Below are positions 9,362-16,630 of a DNA stretch of 44,908 bases, one piece after another. Every line of letters begins with the position of its first letter. Positions within the stretch are counted from its first letter, which is position 1. The notes below the pieces were generated by a model that was given only the letters and a program-made list of their open reading frames with translations, was not told the origin of the DNA and did no database searches. A program made the position numbers and the translations under genes. This DNA comes from Bacillota bacterium (GTDB lineage Bacteria > Bacillota > Clostridia > Tissierellales > Peptoniphilaceae), in contig JAQYDN010000014.1 of assembly GCA_028724185.1 (NCBI GenBank), forward strand, positions 1 to 44,908. The letters are read 5' to 3'.

Positions 9362-9841
9362 TTACTTCTCGATAGGTTCTAACAGCACGACCGCCATGGC
9401 CGTGATACCTTCTCCTCTTCCTTCATACCCCATTTTCTCCGAAGTTGTCGCCTTTACCGAGATATCTCTCATTTCTTTTTGACATACATCGGCGATATTA
9501 CGCCGCATCTCCTCGATATAAGGCGCGAGCTTCGGAGCTTGGGCGATGACGGTACAATCGACATTGCCTACGCGATAGCCGTGCTTTCGGATGAGAGAGA
9601 CGACGGTCTCCATCATCGCCAAACTGGAGGCGTCCTTATAGTGCGGGTCCGTATCGGGAAACAGCTTTCCGATATCTCCGAGAGCCATCGCACCGAGCAT
9701 GGCATCTTCGATTGCGTGAACAACCACATCGGCGTCGGAGTGGCCGAGGAGACCTTTTTCATAAGGGACATCCACGCCTCCTAAGATCAACTTTCGATCC
9801 TCGACGAGTGCGTGAACGTCATAGCCAATTCCTATTTTCAT
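9362..9841 (-). CDS. ispF: 2-C-methyl-D-erythritol 2,4-cyclodiphosphate synthase
   Basis: IspF closes the cyclic diphosphate in the MEP pathway to isopentenyl diphosphate. The 159-residue product begins with GIGYDVHAL (metal-binding Asp and His), followed by LGHSDADVVVHAIEDAMLGA and GDIGKLFPDTD, and ends with a conserved KATTSEKMGYEGRGEGI. It overlaps ispD by 4 bp. IspD and IspF act two steps apart, with IspE elsewhere. Confidence 0.97.
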   Translation of the reverse strand: MKIGIGYDVHALVEDRKLILGGVDVPYEKGLLGHSDADVVVHAIEDAMLGAMALGDIGKLFPDTDPHYKDASSLAMMETVVSLIRKHGYRVGNVDCTVIAQAPKLAPYIEEMRRNIADVCQKEMRDISVKATTSEKMGYEGRGEGITAMAVVLLEPIEK

Positions 9842-10539
9842 TCTTCCATCCTATCCGTATAAATAGCATCCGCAAAAATCAAGTCCTCGGGTGTGGTAAT
9901 TTTAATGTTTTTATAGGAACCTCGGATAAGCCGCACCTTTTGCCCGGTCTTTTCAACCAAAGAACAGTCGTCGGTTCCGTAATAACCCTCGTCGAATGCC
10001 TGTTCGTAGGCGCCGACGAGGATGCTTTTTTTAAAACCTTGGGGCGTTTGGATGGCAAAGAGCTTCGAGCGATCCGGCGTGAAGCTCGCCCAATTTCCAT
10101 CGTCGCTGATCTTCACCGTATCCTTCATCGGCGTCATTAGACAACACGCCCCGCTCTCTTCTGTCCCTTCAATAACCGATAGGATTTCCTCTTCGGTCAC
10201 AAACGGTCTCGCACCGTCGTGCGTCAGGACGATGCCGTCGAAGTTTTTCAGGAATTGAAGCCCTTGCCATATGCTGTCTTGCCGCTCTTCGCCGCCCAAG
10301 ACGATGTGAATGGGATGTTTGTGTTCCATATCCTTCAAGATATTGCGCATCATCAATTCCTCGCCCTCTCGAATGAGGAGGACGATAAAATCGACGACAT
10401 CCAACCGATCGAACGCTTCGAGCGTGTGACGAATCATAGGCTTGCCGTGAATCGGCAAATATTGTTTATTTTGGCTTATTCGCATGCGCTTCCCCATGCC
10501 TGCGGCCGCGATGAGGGCGCATACCTTATAATCAGTCAT
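9838..10539 (-). CDS. ispD: 2-C-methyl-D-erythritol 4-phosphate cytidylyltransferase
   Basis: IspD attaches CMP to methylerythritol 4-phosphate. The 233-residue product has the nucleotide-binding AAAGMGKRM near residue 11 with KQYLPIHGKP after it, VLTHDGARPFV near 114, and a C-terminal conserved IKITTPEDL. It overlaps the penicillin-binding protein gene by 8 bp. Co-transcription with cell-wall polymerase genes is sensible because the pathway supplies undecaprenyl carrier lipid. Confidence 0.96.
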   Translation of the reverse strand: MTDYKVCALIAAAGMGKRMRISQNKQYLPIHGKPMIRHTLEAFDRLDVVDFIVLLIREGEELMMRNILKDMEHKHPIHIVLGGEERQDSIWQGLQFLKNFDGIVLTHDGARPFVTEEEILSVIEGTEESGACCLMTPMKDTVKISDDGNWASFTPDRSKLFAIQTPQGFKKSILVGAYEQAFDEGYYGTDDCSLVEKTGQKVRLIRGSYKNIKITTPEDLIFADAIYTDRMEE

Positions 10540-11986
10540 CTTCTTCGGTCTCCATATCCGGTGTTTGAGAAAAGTCGATATTGTTTAACGCATAGACGAT
10601 GATGTCTCTGGCGATTGGCGCGGCCACGCGTCCGCCTGTGCGTCCCGCCTCCTCGACGATGACGGAGACGGCTACTTCGGGGTCGTTTGCCGGCGCATAG
10701 CCGATAAACCACGCGTGGTCGCTACCGGAAGAGTTCTCGGCGGTTCCGGTCTTTCCCGCTACCGTCGTCGAACCGAGTGCTGCCCGCTTGCCCGTACCGT
10801 CTTCGACGACCGAAATCATATAGTCGTTTAATTTTTTGGCAATTTCGGGCGGAACCGACTCCGAAAGAACTTGCGGTTCCTTCTTGAGGATTGCGGTACC
10901 CTTCGGATCGTCCACCTCGGTCACGAGATGCGGTTCCATCATCTTGCCGTCGTTTGCGACGGCCGATGCCACCATCGCCATATGCAGCGGCGTCACGAGT
11001 ACGTCGCCCTGTCCGATGGCCGATGCCGCCAAGGTCGTCTTCGGCAGATGCTTTTTATAGTCGAACACCGACCTGGTGACGGGCAGATCGAACGGGATCT
11101 TTTGGTTAAAGTAAAACTTATCCGCAGTCTCGCCCAGGGCGTCTTTGCCGAGTTTTGAACCCTTTTCGACGAAGTACGTGTTAATCGACTTCGAAATAGC
11201 TTCTTTCAAATCCACGGTTCCGTAGCTTGCGCCGCTGTCGTTTTTAAACTCGCGGCCGTCGATGACCTGAGAACCCGTATCCTCATAATTGAGATTAATG
11301 TGGTTCTGTTCCAATAAAGAGGCCGCCGTAATGACCTTAAACGTAGATCCCGGCGGATAGCGCCCGTTGATCGATCGGTCGAGAAGCGCTCCGGCCTTAT
11401 TTTGCTGGAGATCGTTCCAATCCTCCGCGATGGACATCGTGTTAAAGTCGGGCAAGGAGACCATCGCATAGATCTCCCCGGTCTTCGGATTCATGACGAC
11501 GATGCTTCCCTTCGTCGTGTTTTCTTCCAACAATTCGCGCGCTTTAGACTGCACCTGCGTGTCGACCGAAAGCACCAAGGTGTTTCCGTCCTGCTTTTTG
11601 TCGCGAATCATGTTTGAAAGTTCCTTTAACGTGCGATTCCCGTTTCGGTTGAGGAGGTAATCGTTGTACGACGCCTCCAAGCCGCTCTTGCCGAGCGAAG
11701 AGTGGGAATACCCGATGATATGAGAGTATAAAATGGGATAGCTATACTCCCTATGGTAATTGCCCGGCTCGCCCTCCGAGGTGGCGAGGAGCTCTCCGTT
11801 ACGGTCGTAAATGTCTCCGCGCTTAATCTGCGCCTCTTCGATATAACCGCGTCGGTTGGACGGGTGATTTTTGACCGTCTCCGCTTGGAAGAAGTAGAAA
11901 TAAGTCAAGTAGATAATGCACGCTAAAAACAGAACGACCAGTCCCGCGAGAAGGACGACAATTCGCCTAAGTTCTGATTTATTCAT
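10532..11986 (-). CDS. Class B penicillin-binding protein (PbpA/PBP2-like transpeptidase)
   Basis: A membrane-anchored D,D-transpeptidase that cross-links peptidoglycan. The 484-residue product has one N-terminal membrane segment (about residues 9-32), a short pedestal starting with the conserved RGYIEEAQIKRGDIYDRNG, and the three catalytic motifs: STFK near residue 214, SIN near 267 and KTG near 412. Its length and short N-terminal domain resemble actinobacterial PbpA more than a full PBP2. I take the second ATG (11986) because GAGGTG lies too close to the first. It follows and overlaps a SEDS gene, its expected polymerase partner. Confidence 0.93.
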   Translation of the reverse strand: MNKSELRRIVVLLAGLVVLFLACIIYLTYFYFFQAETVKNHPSNRRGYIEEAQIKRGDIYDRNGELLATSEGEPGNYHREYSYPILYSHIIGYSHSSLGKSGLEASYNDYLLNRNGNRTLKELSNMIRDKKQDGNTLVLSVDTQVQSKARELLEENTTKGSIVVMNPKTGEIYAMVSLPDFNTMSIAEDWNDLQQNKAGALLDRSINGRYPPGSTFKVITAASLLEQNHINLNYEDTGSQVIDGREFKNDSGASYGTVDLKEAISKSINTYFVEKGSKLGKDALGETADKFYFNQKIPFDLPVTRSVFDYKKHLPKTTLAASAIGQGDVLVTPLHMAMVASAVANDGKMMEPHLVTEVDDPKGTAILKKEPQVLSESVPPEIAKKLNDYMISVVEDGTGKRAALGSTTVAGKTGTAENSSGSDHAWFIGYAPANDPEVAVSVIVEEAGRTGGRVAAPIARDIIVYALNNIDFSQTPDMETEEDD

Positions 11987-13235
11987 CATTCACCTCTTGT
12001 CGCAATCCTTCCTTTTCATATTTCCAAGACAGATCTTCTGAGGCGACTTGCAAGATGCCGAGTGCGATAAAGCTCGATAAAATGGAGCTCCCGCCATACG
12101 ACATAAAGGGCAAGGTAATCCCCGTCATCGGGATCAACTTGATGACGCCGCCGATATTTAAAAAGGCCTGTACCGATATCATCACCGTCGCTGAAATTGC
12201 CAGAATTCTGTAAAACTTATACTCCTGTTCGAGGGCGATTTTTATGCCCCGATAGATCAATAAGATATAGAGGAGGATGATGGCAAATCCCGCGAAAAGT
12301 CCCATCTCCTCGCAAATGACGGGAAAGATAAAGTCCGAGACCGATACGGGAATCAGCTCGGGGTGACCGAAGCCGATGCCCGCGCCGAAAAATCCGCCCT
12401 CCGCGATGGCAAAGAGCGACTGGACGATTTGTCTGCCCGCGTTATAGACATCCGCCCACGGGTCCCTCCAAATATCAAATCGCGTCCGGACGTGAGCGAA
12501 GAGAAAATACCCCGCGATCGCACCCAACACCAACAATCCGATGTTGATGAGGATGGCCTTTTTATCGGGATCATAGACAAATTGAATCGCTATATACATC
12601 GCCATAAAGATGACGGCCGTCCCCAAGTCCTTCTGGAGGAACAACAACAACACGAAGAAATAGACGATCGCCATAATGATGTAGCTGGCGTACGGATAGC
12701 GCGTATATTTTTCGTAGTTCGCGTAAAAACTGCCCAAGATAAACATCAACAGAATTTTTATAAACTCCGTCGGTTGAAAGGCGATAAACCCTAAATTTAA
12801 CCAGTTTCTAGCCCCGCCCGACGTCGTACCGAAGACGAGGGTCAATAAAAACAAGAGGACGCTGACCACGAGCGCGAGCGAACCGTACCGTTCGAGTCTC
12901 GGTATCACCCTCACGATGAAGTATGTCGCATAAAAGAGCAATACCCCTAAAAAAGCCCACTGCAATTGCTTAATGCCCGTCTCGGGCTCGATCCGAAAGA
13001 TCGTGATGATGCCGATCGTGAGCAACAATGATATGATCAAAAAAATATAATTATCCCCTGTCGTAATCTTGCCGAGGATAAAATTCGAAATATAAATAAT
13101 AAAGACGAGACCGCCCGTTAAAAACAAGAGTTGGCGGTCCAACTCTCCTTCATAAGTATAAAATACGAGGATAATCGCCAATATTTCGAAAATCAGCAAG
13201 ATGTCGCGGGGACGTCTTAACAATTTATTTCGCAC
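11979..13235 (-). CDS. FtsW/RodA/SpoVE family SEDS glycosyltransferase
   Basis: SEDS proteins polymerise lipid II into glycan strands and work with a class B PBP. The 418-residue protein is almost wholly hydrophobic, with about ten membrane segments. Signature stretches are GGARNWLNLGFIAFQPTEF in the middle, LLFLQKDLGTA after it, and the C-terminal IPMTGITLPFMSYGGSS. It begins with GTG at 13235 behind an AGGTGG site. It overlaps the PBP gene by 8-11 bp and follows an FHA-domain gene by 7 bp. FtsW and RodA cannot be separated with confidence; the FHA-SEDS-PbpA order recalls the RodA-PbpA cluster of actinobacteria. Confidence 0.94.
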   Translation of the reverse strand: MRNKLLRRPRDILLIFEILAIILVFYTYEGELDRQLLFLTGGLVFIIYISNFILGKITTGDNYIFLIISLLLTIGIITIFRIEPETGIKQLQWAFLGVLLFYATYFIVRVIPRLERYGSLALVVSVLLFLLTLVFGTTSGGARNWLNLGFIAFQPTEFIKILLMFILGSFYANYEKYTRYPYASYIIMAIVYFFVLLLFLQKDLGTAVIFMAMYIAIQFVYDPDKKAILINIGLLVLGAIAGYFLFAHVRTRFDIWRDPWADVYNAGRQIVQSLFAIAEGGFFGAGIGFGHPELIPVSVSDFIFPVICEEMGLFAGFAIILLYILLIYRGIKIALEQEYKFYRILAISATVMISVQAFLNIGGVIKLIPMTGITLPFMSYGGSSILSSFIALGILQVASEDLSWKYEKEGLRQEVNDE

Positions 13236-13242
13236 ATGCCAC

Positions 13243-13680
13243 CTACCTTGCTTGGTCGACGAAGAGGAATTGAATGAAACCGACGCCGATGCGGTCGCCG
13301 TTTTGTAATTCAGTTTCCTCGTAGAGCGTTTGACCGTTTAAAAACGTTCCGTTTGCACTGTTTAGGTCGCGAATATAGTAGTGACCGTCTTCTTTTTCAA
13401 TCACTAAGTGATTTTTAGATACGAAATTATCTTTAATCACGATGTCATTTTTACTGCTTCGGCCCAATTTCGTCGTCCCTCTCAACACATAGTATTCTTG
13501 CATTTTAAAGTTTAACGAGTCGAGCCGATTGACTACTTTTAGGTAGGCTTCATCTTTACTGACTTCCGAGGTCTGCATGGACCGAATGTCCAAGTAGATC
13601 ATGCGTATGATGGTAAAAATAAATAAGTATATAATCAGTATAAAGATGTATTTAAATATCTGTGAAAGTATTGCAATCAT
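13243..13680 (-). CDS. FHA-domain membrane protein
   Basis: FHA domains bind phosphothreonine peptides and usually sense Ser/Thr kinase activity. The 145-residue product has one N-terminal membrane helix (roughly residues 5-25) and a C-terminal FHA domain with the canonical GRSSKNDIVI (the pThr-contacting Arg and Ser), the SKNHLVI histidine region and the RDLNSANGTFLNG asparagine loop. I start at 13680 because GAGGTG lies just upstream and the predicted transcription start is near 13703, which excludes the more upstream ATGs. It heads the SEDS-PBP operon and could tether or regulate that pair. No kinase or phosphatase is in the window. Confidence 0.9.
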   Translation of the reverse strand: MIAILSQIFKYIFILIIYLFIFTIIRMIYLDIRSMQTSEVSKDEAYLKVVNRLDSLNFKMQEYYVLRGTTKLGRSSKNDIVIKDNFVSKNHLVIEKEDGHYYIRDLNSANGTFLNGQTLYEETELQNGDRIGVGFIQFLFVDQAR

Positions 13681-13709
13681 CCTGCACCTCATCATCTCAA
13701 TTTTATTAA

Positions 13710-13738
13710 ATAGTATCACAGAGAAAATTCATTTTCAA
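13710..13738 (-). promoter_or_regulatory. Promoter of the FHA-SEDS-PBP-isp-fba-glpX operon
   Basis: TTGAAA (13733-13738), a 17-base spacer and TACTAT (13710-13715) preceded by TG one base away make a strong extended sigma-A promoter. It is the only clear promoter for the eight-gene operon reaching 6873. Confidence 0.75.
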
Positions 13739-13759
13739 CGAATTAGAGGGCTCAAAGCA

Positions 13760-13788
13760 TTGAGGTTTTAAGAAGAAATATCTAAATT
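13760..13788 (+). promoter_or_regulatory. Candidate promoter of recX
   Basis: TTGAGG (13760-13765) and TAAATT (13783-13788) are 17 bases apart and divergent from the FHA promoter about 20 bases away. The hexamers are moderate matches. Confidence 0.45.
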
Positions 13789-13813
13789 ATGTTAAAATAA
13801 ATCGGTGATATCT

Positions 13814-14413
13814 ATGAACATTCTACGCATTCGAAAATCAAACCATGAGTATATCGTCGAGATCGAAGGCCGCGATCCCCTATCCTTGAAAGAATCGGTC
13901 TTTGTGCGGCATAATCTGTATAAGGGAAAGGCCGTAACCGACGACGACATCGCGACCATCGTCGCGGATGCCGAAAGACAAGAGGCCATCGACGTCGCGC
14001 TGCGAAAACTGCGAAATCGAAAGACCGAACATGAAATTCGATCACTACTCTCGCGCGAGGGATTCGACGACACTTCGATCGATGCCGCAGTCGATTATCT
14101 CGAGGACTATCGTTTGATCGACGACGAGGAGTACGCCCTCTTATATGCAAGGGACAAGCGACACATCAACGGATACGGTCCCGTAAAGATCGCCTATTTT
14201 TTAAAGAGAAAGGGCGTCGACGACGACCATATCGAACGGGCGCTCGCCGATTACGACGACGACGAGGAACGGCGCCTAATTCTTCAGTTGATCGAGAAAA
14301 AATATGTGCGCGGCGGCGAGCTTACAAAGGAAGTGCCAAAAATTATCCGCTTCCTTCTCTCGCGAGGATTCCATTACGAAGCGATTAAGGCGGTGCTTTC
14401 CGCGTGGGATTGA
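13814..14413 (+). CDS. recX: Regulatory protein RecX
   Basis: RecX limits RecA filament growth. The 199-residue protein consists of the family's three-helix repeats, for example ALRKLRNRKTEHEIRSLL near residue 60, a second unit with YLEDYRLIDDEEYALLYARD, and a third ending near the C-terminus. I start at ATG 13814, behind GGTGAT; a GTG at 13805 overlaps that ribosome site. It is the first gene of the plus-strand island and its end overlaps the next gene by 10 bp. Confidence 0.9.
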   Translation: MNILRIRKSNHEYIVEIEGRDPLSLKESVFVRHNLYKGKAVTDDDIATIVADAERQEAIDVALRKLRNRKTEHEIRSLLSREGFDDTSIDAAVDYLEDYRLIDDEEYALLYARDKRHINGYGPVKIAYFLKRKGVDDDHIERALADYDDDEERRLILQLIEKKYVRGGELTKEVPKIIRFLLSRGFHYEAIKAVLSAWD

Positions 14414-14697
14414 TACAAAGGCACTTCGTCTATATCCTGCGCTGTTCGGACGGGACCCTCTATACCGGTTATACGACCGATCCGACGCGCCGACTAGACG
14501 AACATAATCGCGGAAGGGCCGCAAAATATACGCGCGCAAGGCGACCGGTCGAACTCGTCTACGTCGAAGAAGTCGCGGATAAATCCTCCGGGCTGAAGCG
14601 CGAATACGCCATTAAGCAATTGCCGAGGCAGAAAAAAATAAAACTGATCGAACGAGGTGGTGACTACGATGGAAAAACGCATACCCGGAAATATTGA
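14404..14697 (+). CDS. GIY-YIG domain protein, YhbQ/UPF0213-like
   Basis: A small single-domain GIY-YIG nuclease-fold protein of 97 residues. The core begins FVYILRCSDGTLYTGYTTD (GIY and YIG equivalents YIL and YTG), followed by the conserved Arg of RLDEHN and the Glu of LKREYAIKQL. It starts with GTG inside the end of recX, and its last 29 bp overlap the next gene. Members act on DNA in vitro in some species, but the physiological role is unclear. Confidence 0.9.
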   Translation: MGLIQRHFVYILRCSDGTLYTGYTTDPTRRLDEHNRGRAAKYTRARRPVELVYVEEVADKSSGLKREYAIKQLPRQKKIKLIERGGDYDGKTHTRKY

Positions 14698-15463
14698 GGA
14701 AGCGAGACGTTTAACGAATATCGCGATTACGACGGGTCAGATGCTCGTCAAAAACGGCGCTGAAATTTACCGAGCGGAAGACACCATCGAGCGGATGGTG
14801 TTATCGAGAGAGATTGTTCAGGAAGTCGACGTCTTCGCCTTGAGCTCCGCCATCTTTGTCTCGGCGGAGTACCGCGGCGAGTCGATCACGATGTTAAAAG
14901 ATATTAAATCCTACGGGGTCAACCTCGCCAAAATCGACGCACTCAATGCGTTCTCGCGACACTTCGTCGCAGGCGACATTCCCCTCGACGAGGCGCACAA
15001 CGAATTATTGGCGATCTCACAAATGCCCGCGCGAAAACCCCTCGTATCGATGTTCTTCACGGGGCTTTGCAGCGCATCCTTTGCCGTCATGTTCGGCGGA
15101 ACGTGGTACGACTTCGCCTATACCTTTTTTATCGGAGCCATGTTAAACGGCTGCCTGCGCTTGACCGGAGAGCACAACCTGTCTTTCTTCGCAGAAGTCT
15201 TTATCGGCACCCTCGTCGTGTCTATTTTGGCGCTTTTCGGTTCTTACTTTTTCCCGCGCCTACATATGGATATGCTGATTATCGGATCCATCATGCCGTT
15301 GGTCCCCGGGATGGTCATCACCAACTCGTTTCGCGACATCATAAGCGGCGACTACGTGTCGGGACTTATCGGAATCACGAAGGGGATTTTTGTCGCCCTC
15401 ACCATCGCCCTGGGCGTCGGAGTCATTCTGAATATTCAAAAGATGTTTATGTTAGGAGGTTGA
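14669..15463 (+). CDS. Threonine/serine exporter family protein, ThrE N-terminal half
   Basis: This 264-residue protein matches the N-terminal half of ThrE-type amino-acid exporters (DUF1212). About 115 soluble residues are followed by five or so membrane segments from about residue 120. The soluble part has the conserved GAEIYRAEDTIERM near residue 31. I start at 14669, 9 bases after GAGGTG. The next gene encodes the complementary half, so the pair probably forms one split transporter. The substrate is inferred from the family only. Confidence 0.88.
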   Translation: MEKRIPGNIEEARRLTNIAITTGQMLVKNGAEIYRAEDTIERMVLSREIVQEVDVFALSSAIFVSAEYRGESITMLKDIKSYGVNLAKIDALNAFSRHFVAGDIPLDEAHNELLAISQMPARKPLVSMFFTGLCSASFAVMFGGTWYDFAYTFFIGAMLNGCLRLTGEHNLSFFAEVFIGTLVVSILALFGSYFFPRLHMDMLIIGSIMPLVPGMVITNSFRDIISGDYVSGLIGITKGIFVALTIALGVGVILNIQKMFMLGG

Positions 15464-15464
15464 G

Positions 15465-15983
15465 ATGTCTGTCACAAAAGCTGTCGTGATGTTTATCGTC
15501 TCCATCTGCGCCACCATCGGCTATGCCATTCCCGTGGAGGCGCCCAAGCGATCCGTCGTTTCGAGTTCTCTCAGCGGCGGGGTCTCCTATCTCCTTTATC
15601 TGCTCATCATCGAAATGAACGGCAGTGCCTCCTTCGGTGCATTTTTGGCCGCTTTTTTGATGGGTGTCTTAGGCGAGTTCTTTTCGCGGCGATACAAAAT
15701 GCCCGCGACGATCTTTATCATGCCGCCCCTCATCACGTTGGTTCCGGGCGGCGGTATGTACTACATGATGAGTTACTTGATTCAGGATAATATGGACCTG
15801 TTCCTCCGGGAGGCGGTCGACACCTTTTCGATCGCCGTCGCCCTCTCACTCGGAATCGTCACCTCGGGACTGTTCTCGAAGTCCCTGCGCTCCTTTAGAA
15901 GGCGTTCTCTGCGACACAACAAATTATATTTTTACGAATCGCGAGAAGATAAAATAGCTTCTGAACGGTCCGTTGAAAAGTAA
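15465..15983 (+). CDS. Threonine/serine exporter family protein, ThrE C-terminal half
   Basis: A 172-residue membrane protein of the DUF3815 type, with about four membrane helices and the conserved proline/glycine segment PPLITLVPGGGMYYMMSYLI near residue 86. AGGAGG lies 5 bases before the ATG and the stop of the first half is one base away. Together the two proteins correspond to a full-length ThrE exporter. A short charged tail follows the last helix. Confidence 0.88.
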   Translation: MSVTKAVVMFIVSICATIGYAIPVEAPKRSVVSSSLSGGVSYLLYLLIIEMNGSASFGAFLAAFLMGVLGEFFSRRYKMPATIFIMPPLITLVPGGGMYYMMSYLIQDNMDLFLREAVDTFSIAVALSLGIVTSGLFSKSLRSFRRRSLRHNKLYFYESREDKIASERSVEK

Positions 15984-16154
15984 TCCTTTCTTAAGACTCC
16001 GTTCTTCTCGCGCTAAAAGCCACCCCGTCAAATGAAACTTTGGCAAGTGCGCGTAACGGGAAACGACAACGGATAGCCGTCCTAGTCGTTAAAGAAGTGA
16101 GTCGAGGAACAAAAACCTCGCCTCGTTCGATCCCCGGCACCTAGTGAAAAATCT
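15984..16154 (+). other. Non-coding stretch with several hairpins, unidentified
   Basis: No gene was found in these 171 bases. On the plus strand there are nested complementary arms: CCCGT/ACGGG (16024-16028 with 16056-16060) enclosing ACTT-TGGC-AAGT (16037-16048); AACGAC/GTCGTT (16062-16067 with 16085-16090) enclosing ACGG-ATAG-CCGT (16069-16080); and CGAGG/CCTCG (16103-16107 with 16116-16120). A GTTCGATCC T-loop-like string follows at 16125-16133, but its flanks do not pair as a tRNA T-stem. It may be a small RNA, a structured 3' UTR or a decayed RNA gene. Confidence 0.35.
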
Positions 16155-16195
16155 AGACAAAAAAATTCCACGCTCAGCGTGGAATTTTTTTGTCT
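16155..16195. terminator. Bidirectional terminator, perfect 20-bp palindrome
   Basis: Bases 16155-16174 and 16176-16195 are exact reverse complements around a single C. The GC core ATTCCACGCT is flanked by seven A on one side and seven T on the other, so it can stop the plus-strand ThrE transcript and the minus-strand transcript ending at rseC. Confidence 0.93.
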
Positions 16196-16206
16196 ATTAA
16201 CTTGTT

Positions 16207-16626
16207 TTACCCTAAGATCTTAGTCATTTTCGGATGCGTATCCTCGGATGCCTTCTTGTCGACGTTTTTTAAGATCAAAAAGCTGATGATAAACGACGCC
16301 GCTCCGAATGCAAACAGATACAGGTCTCGATTGACCAAAGTCGACGGTAACAGGACATTCGCCAAAGCAATACATGCTAAGAATATCACCAAGGGAATGC
16401 CGTAAACTTTATAAATCGAATGCAATACGAAGTTGTCGTTGACAAAGAGTTCGACCGTATCGCCTTCTTTTGCATCTAATTCATTGGGAATGGAAATATA
16501 TTCGGGTTTTGATTCACATGCACCGCTCGTGCAACCGGCACAGGCGGAGCCACACGCACCATTTCTCGTCACTTCCATATAGGCAAGTCCGTTTTTAACC
16601 GATAAGACACGTCCTATTTGAATCAT
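16207..16626 (-). CDS. RseC/MucC-like SoxR-reducing system protein
   Basis: A 139-residue membrane protein of the RseC/MucC family. The soluble N-terminal part carries a cysteine cluster ACGSACAGCTSGAC (about residues 24-37). Two membrane helices follow, roughly residues 75-92 and 100-118, and a short lysine-rich tail. In other bacteria the family helps reduce SoxR or is linked to Rnf electron transport; neither partner is in the window, so the role here is open. It is the last gene of the long minus-strand series, 4 bp after aspS. Confidence 0.85.
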   Translation of the reverse strand: MIQIGRVLSVKNGLAYMEVTRNGACGSACAGCTSGACESKPEYISIPNELDAKEGDTVELFVNDNFVLHSIYKVYGIPLVIFLACIALANVLLPSTLVNRDLYLFAFGAASFIISFLILKNVDKKASEDTHPKMTKILG

Positions 16627-16630
16627 CTAA

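Noticed and set aside
16024-16154. A tRNA or tmRNA gene suggested by GTTCGATCC near 16125 and AAACGACAAC near 16061
   Set aside because: The T-stem pairs at only three of five positions, no matching acceptor 5' arm or CCA end exists, and the tag-like reading stops after a few codons. Kept only as an unassigned structured stretch.
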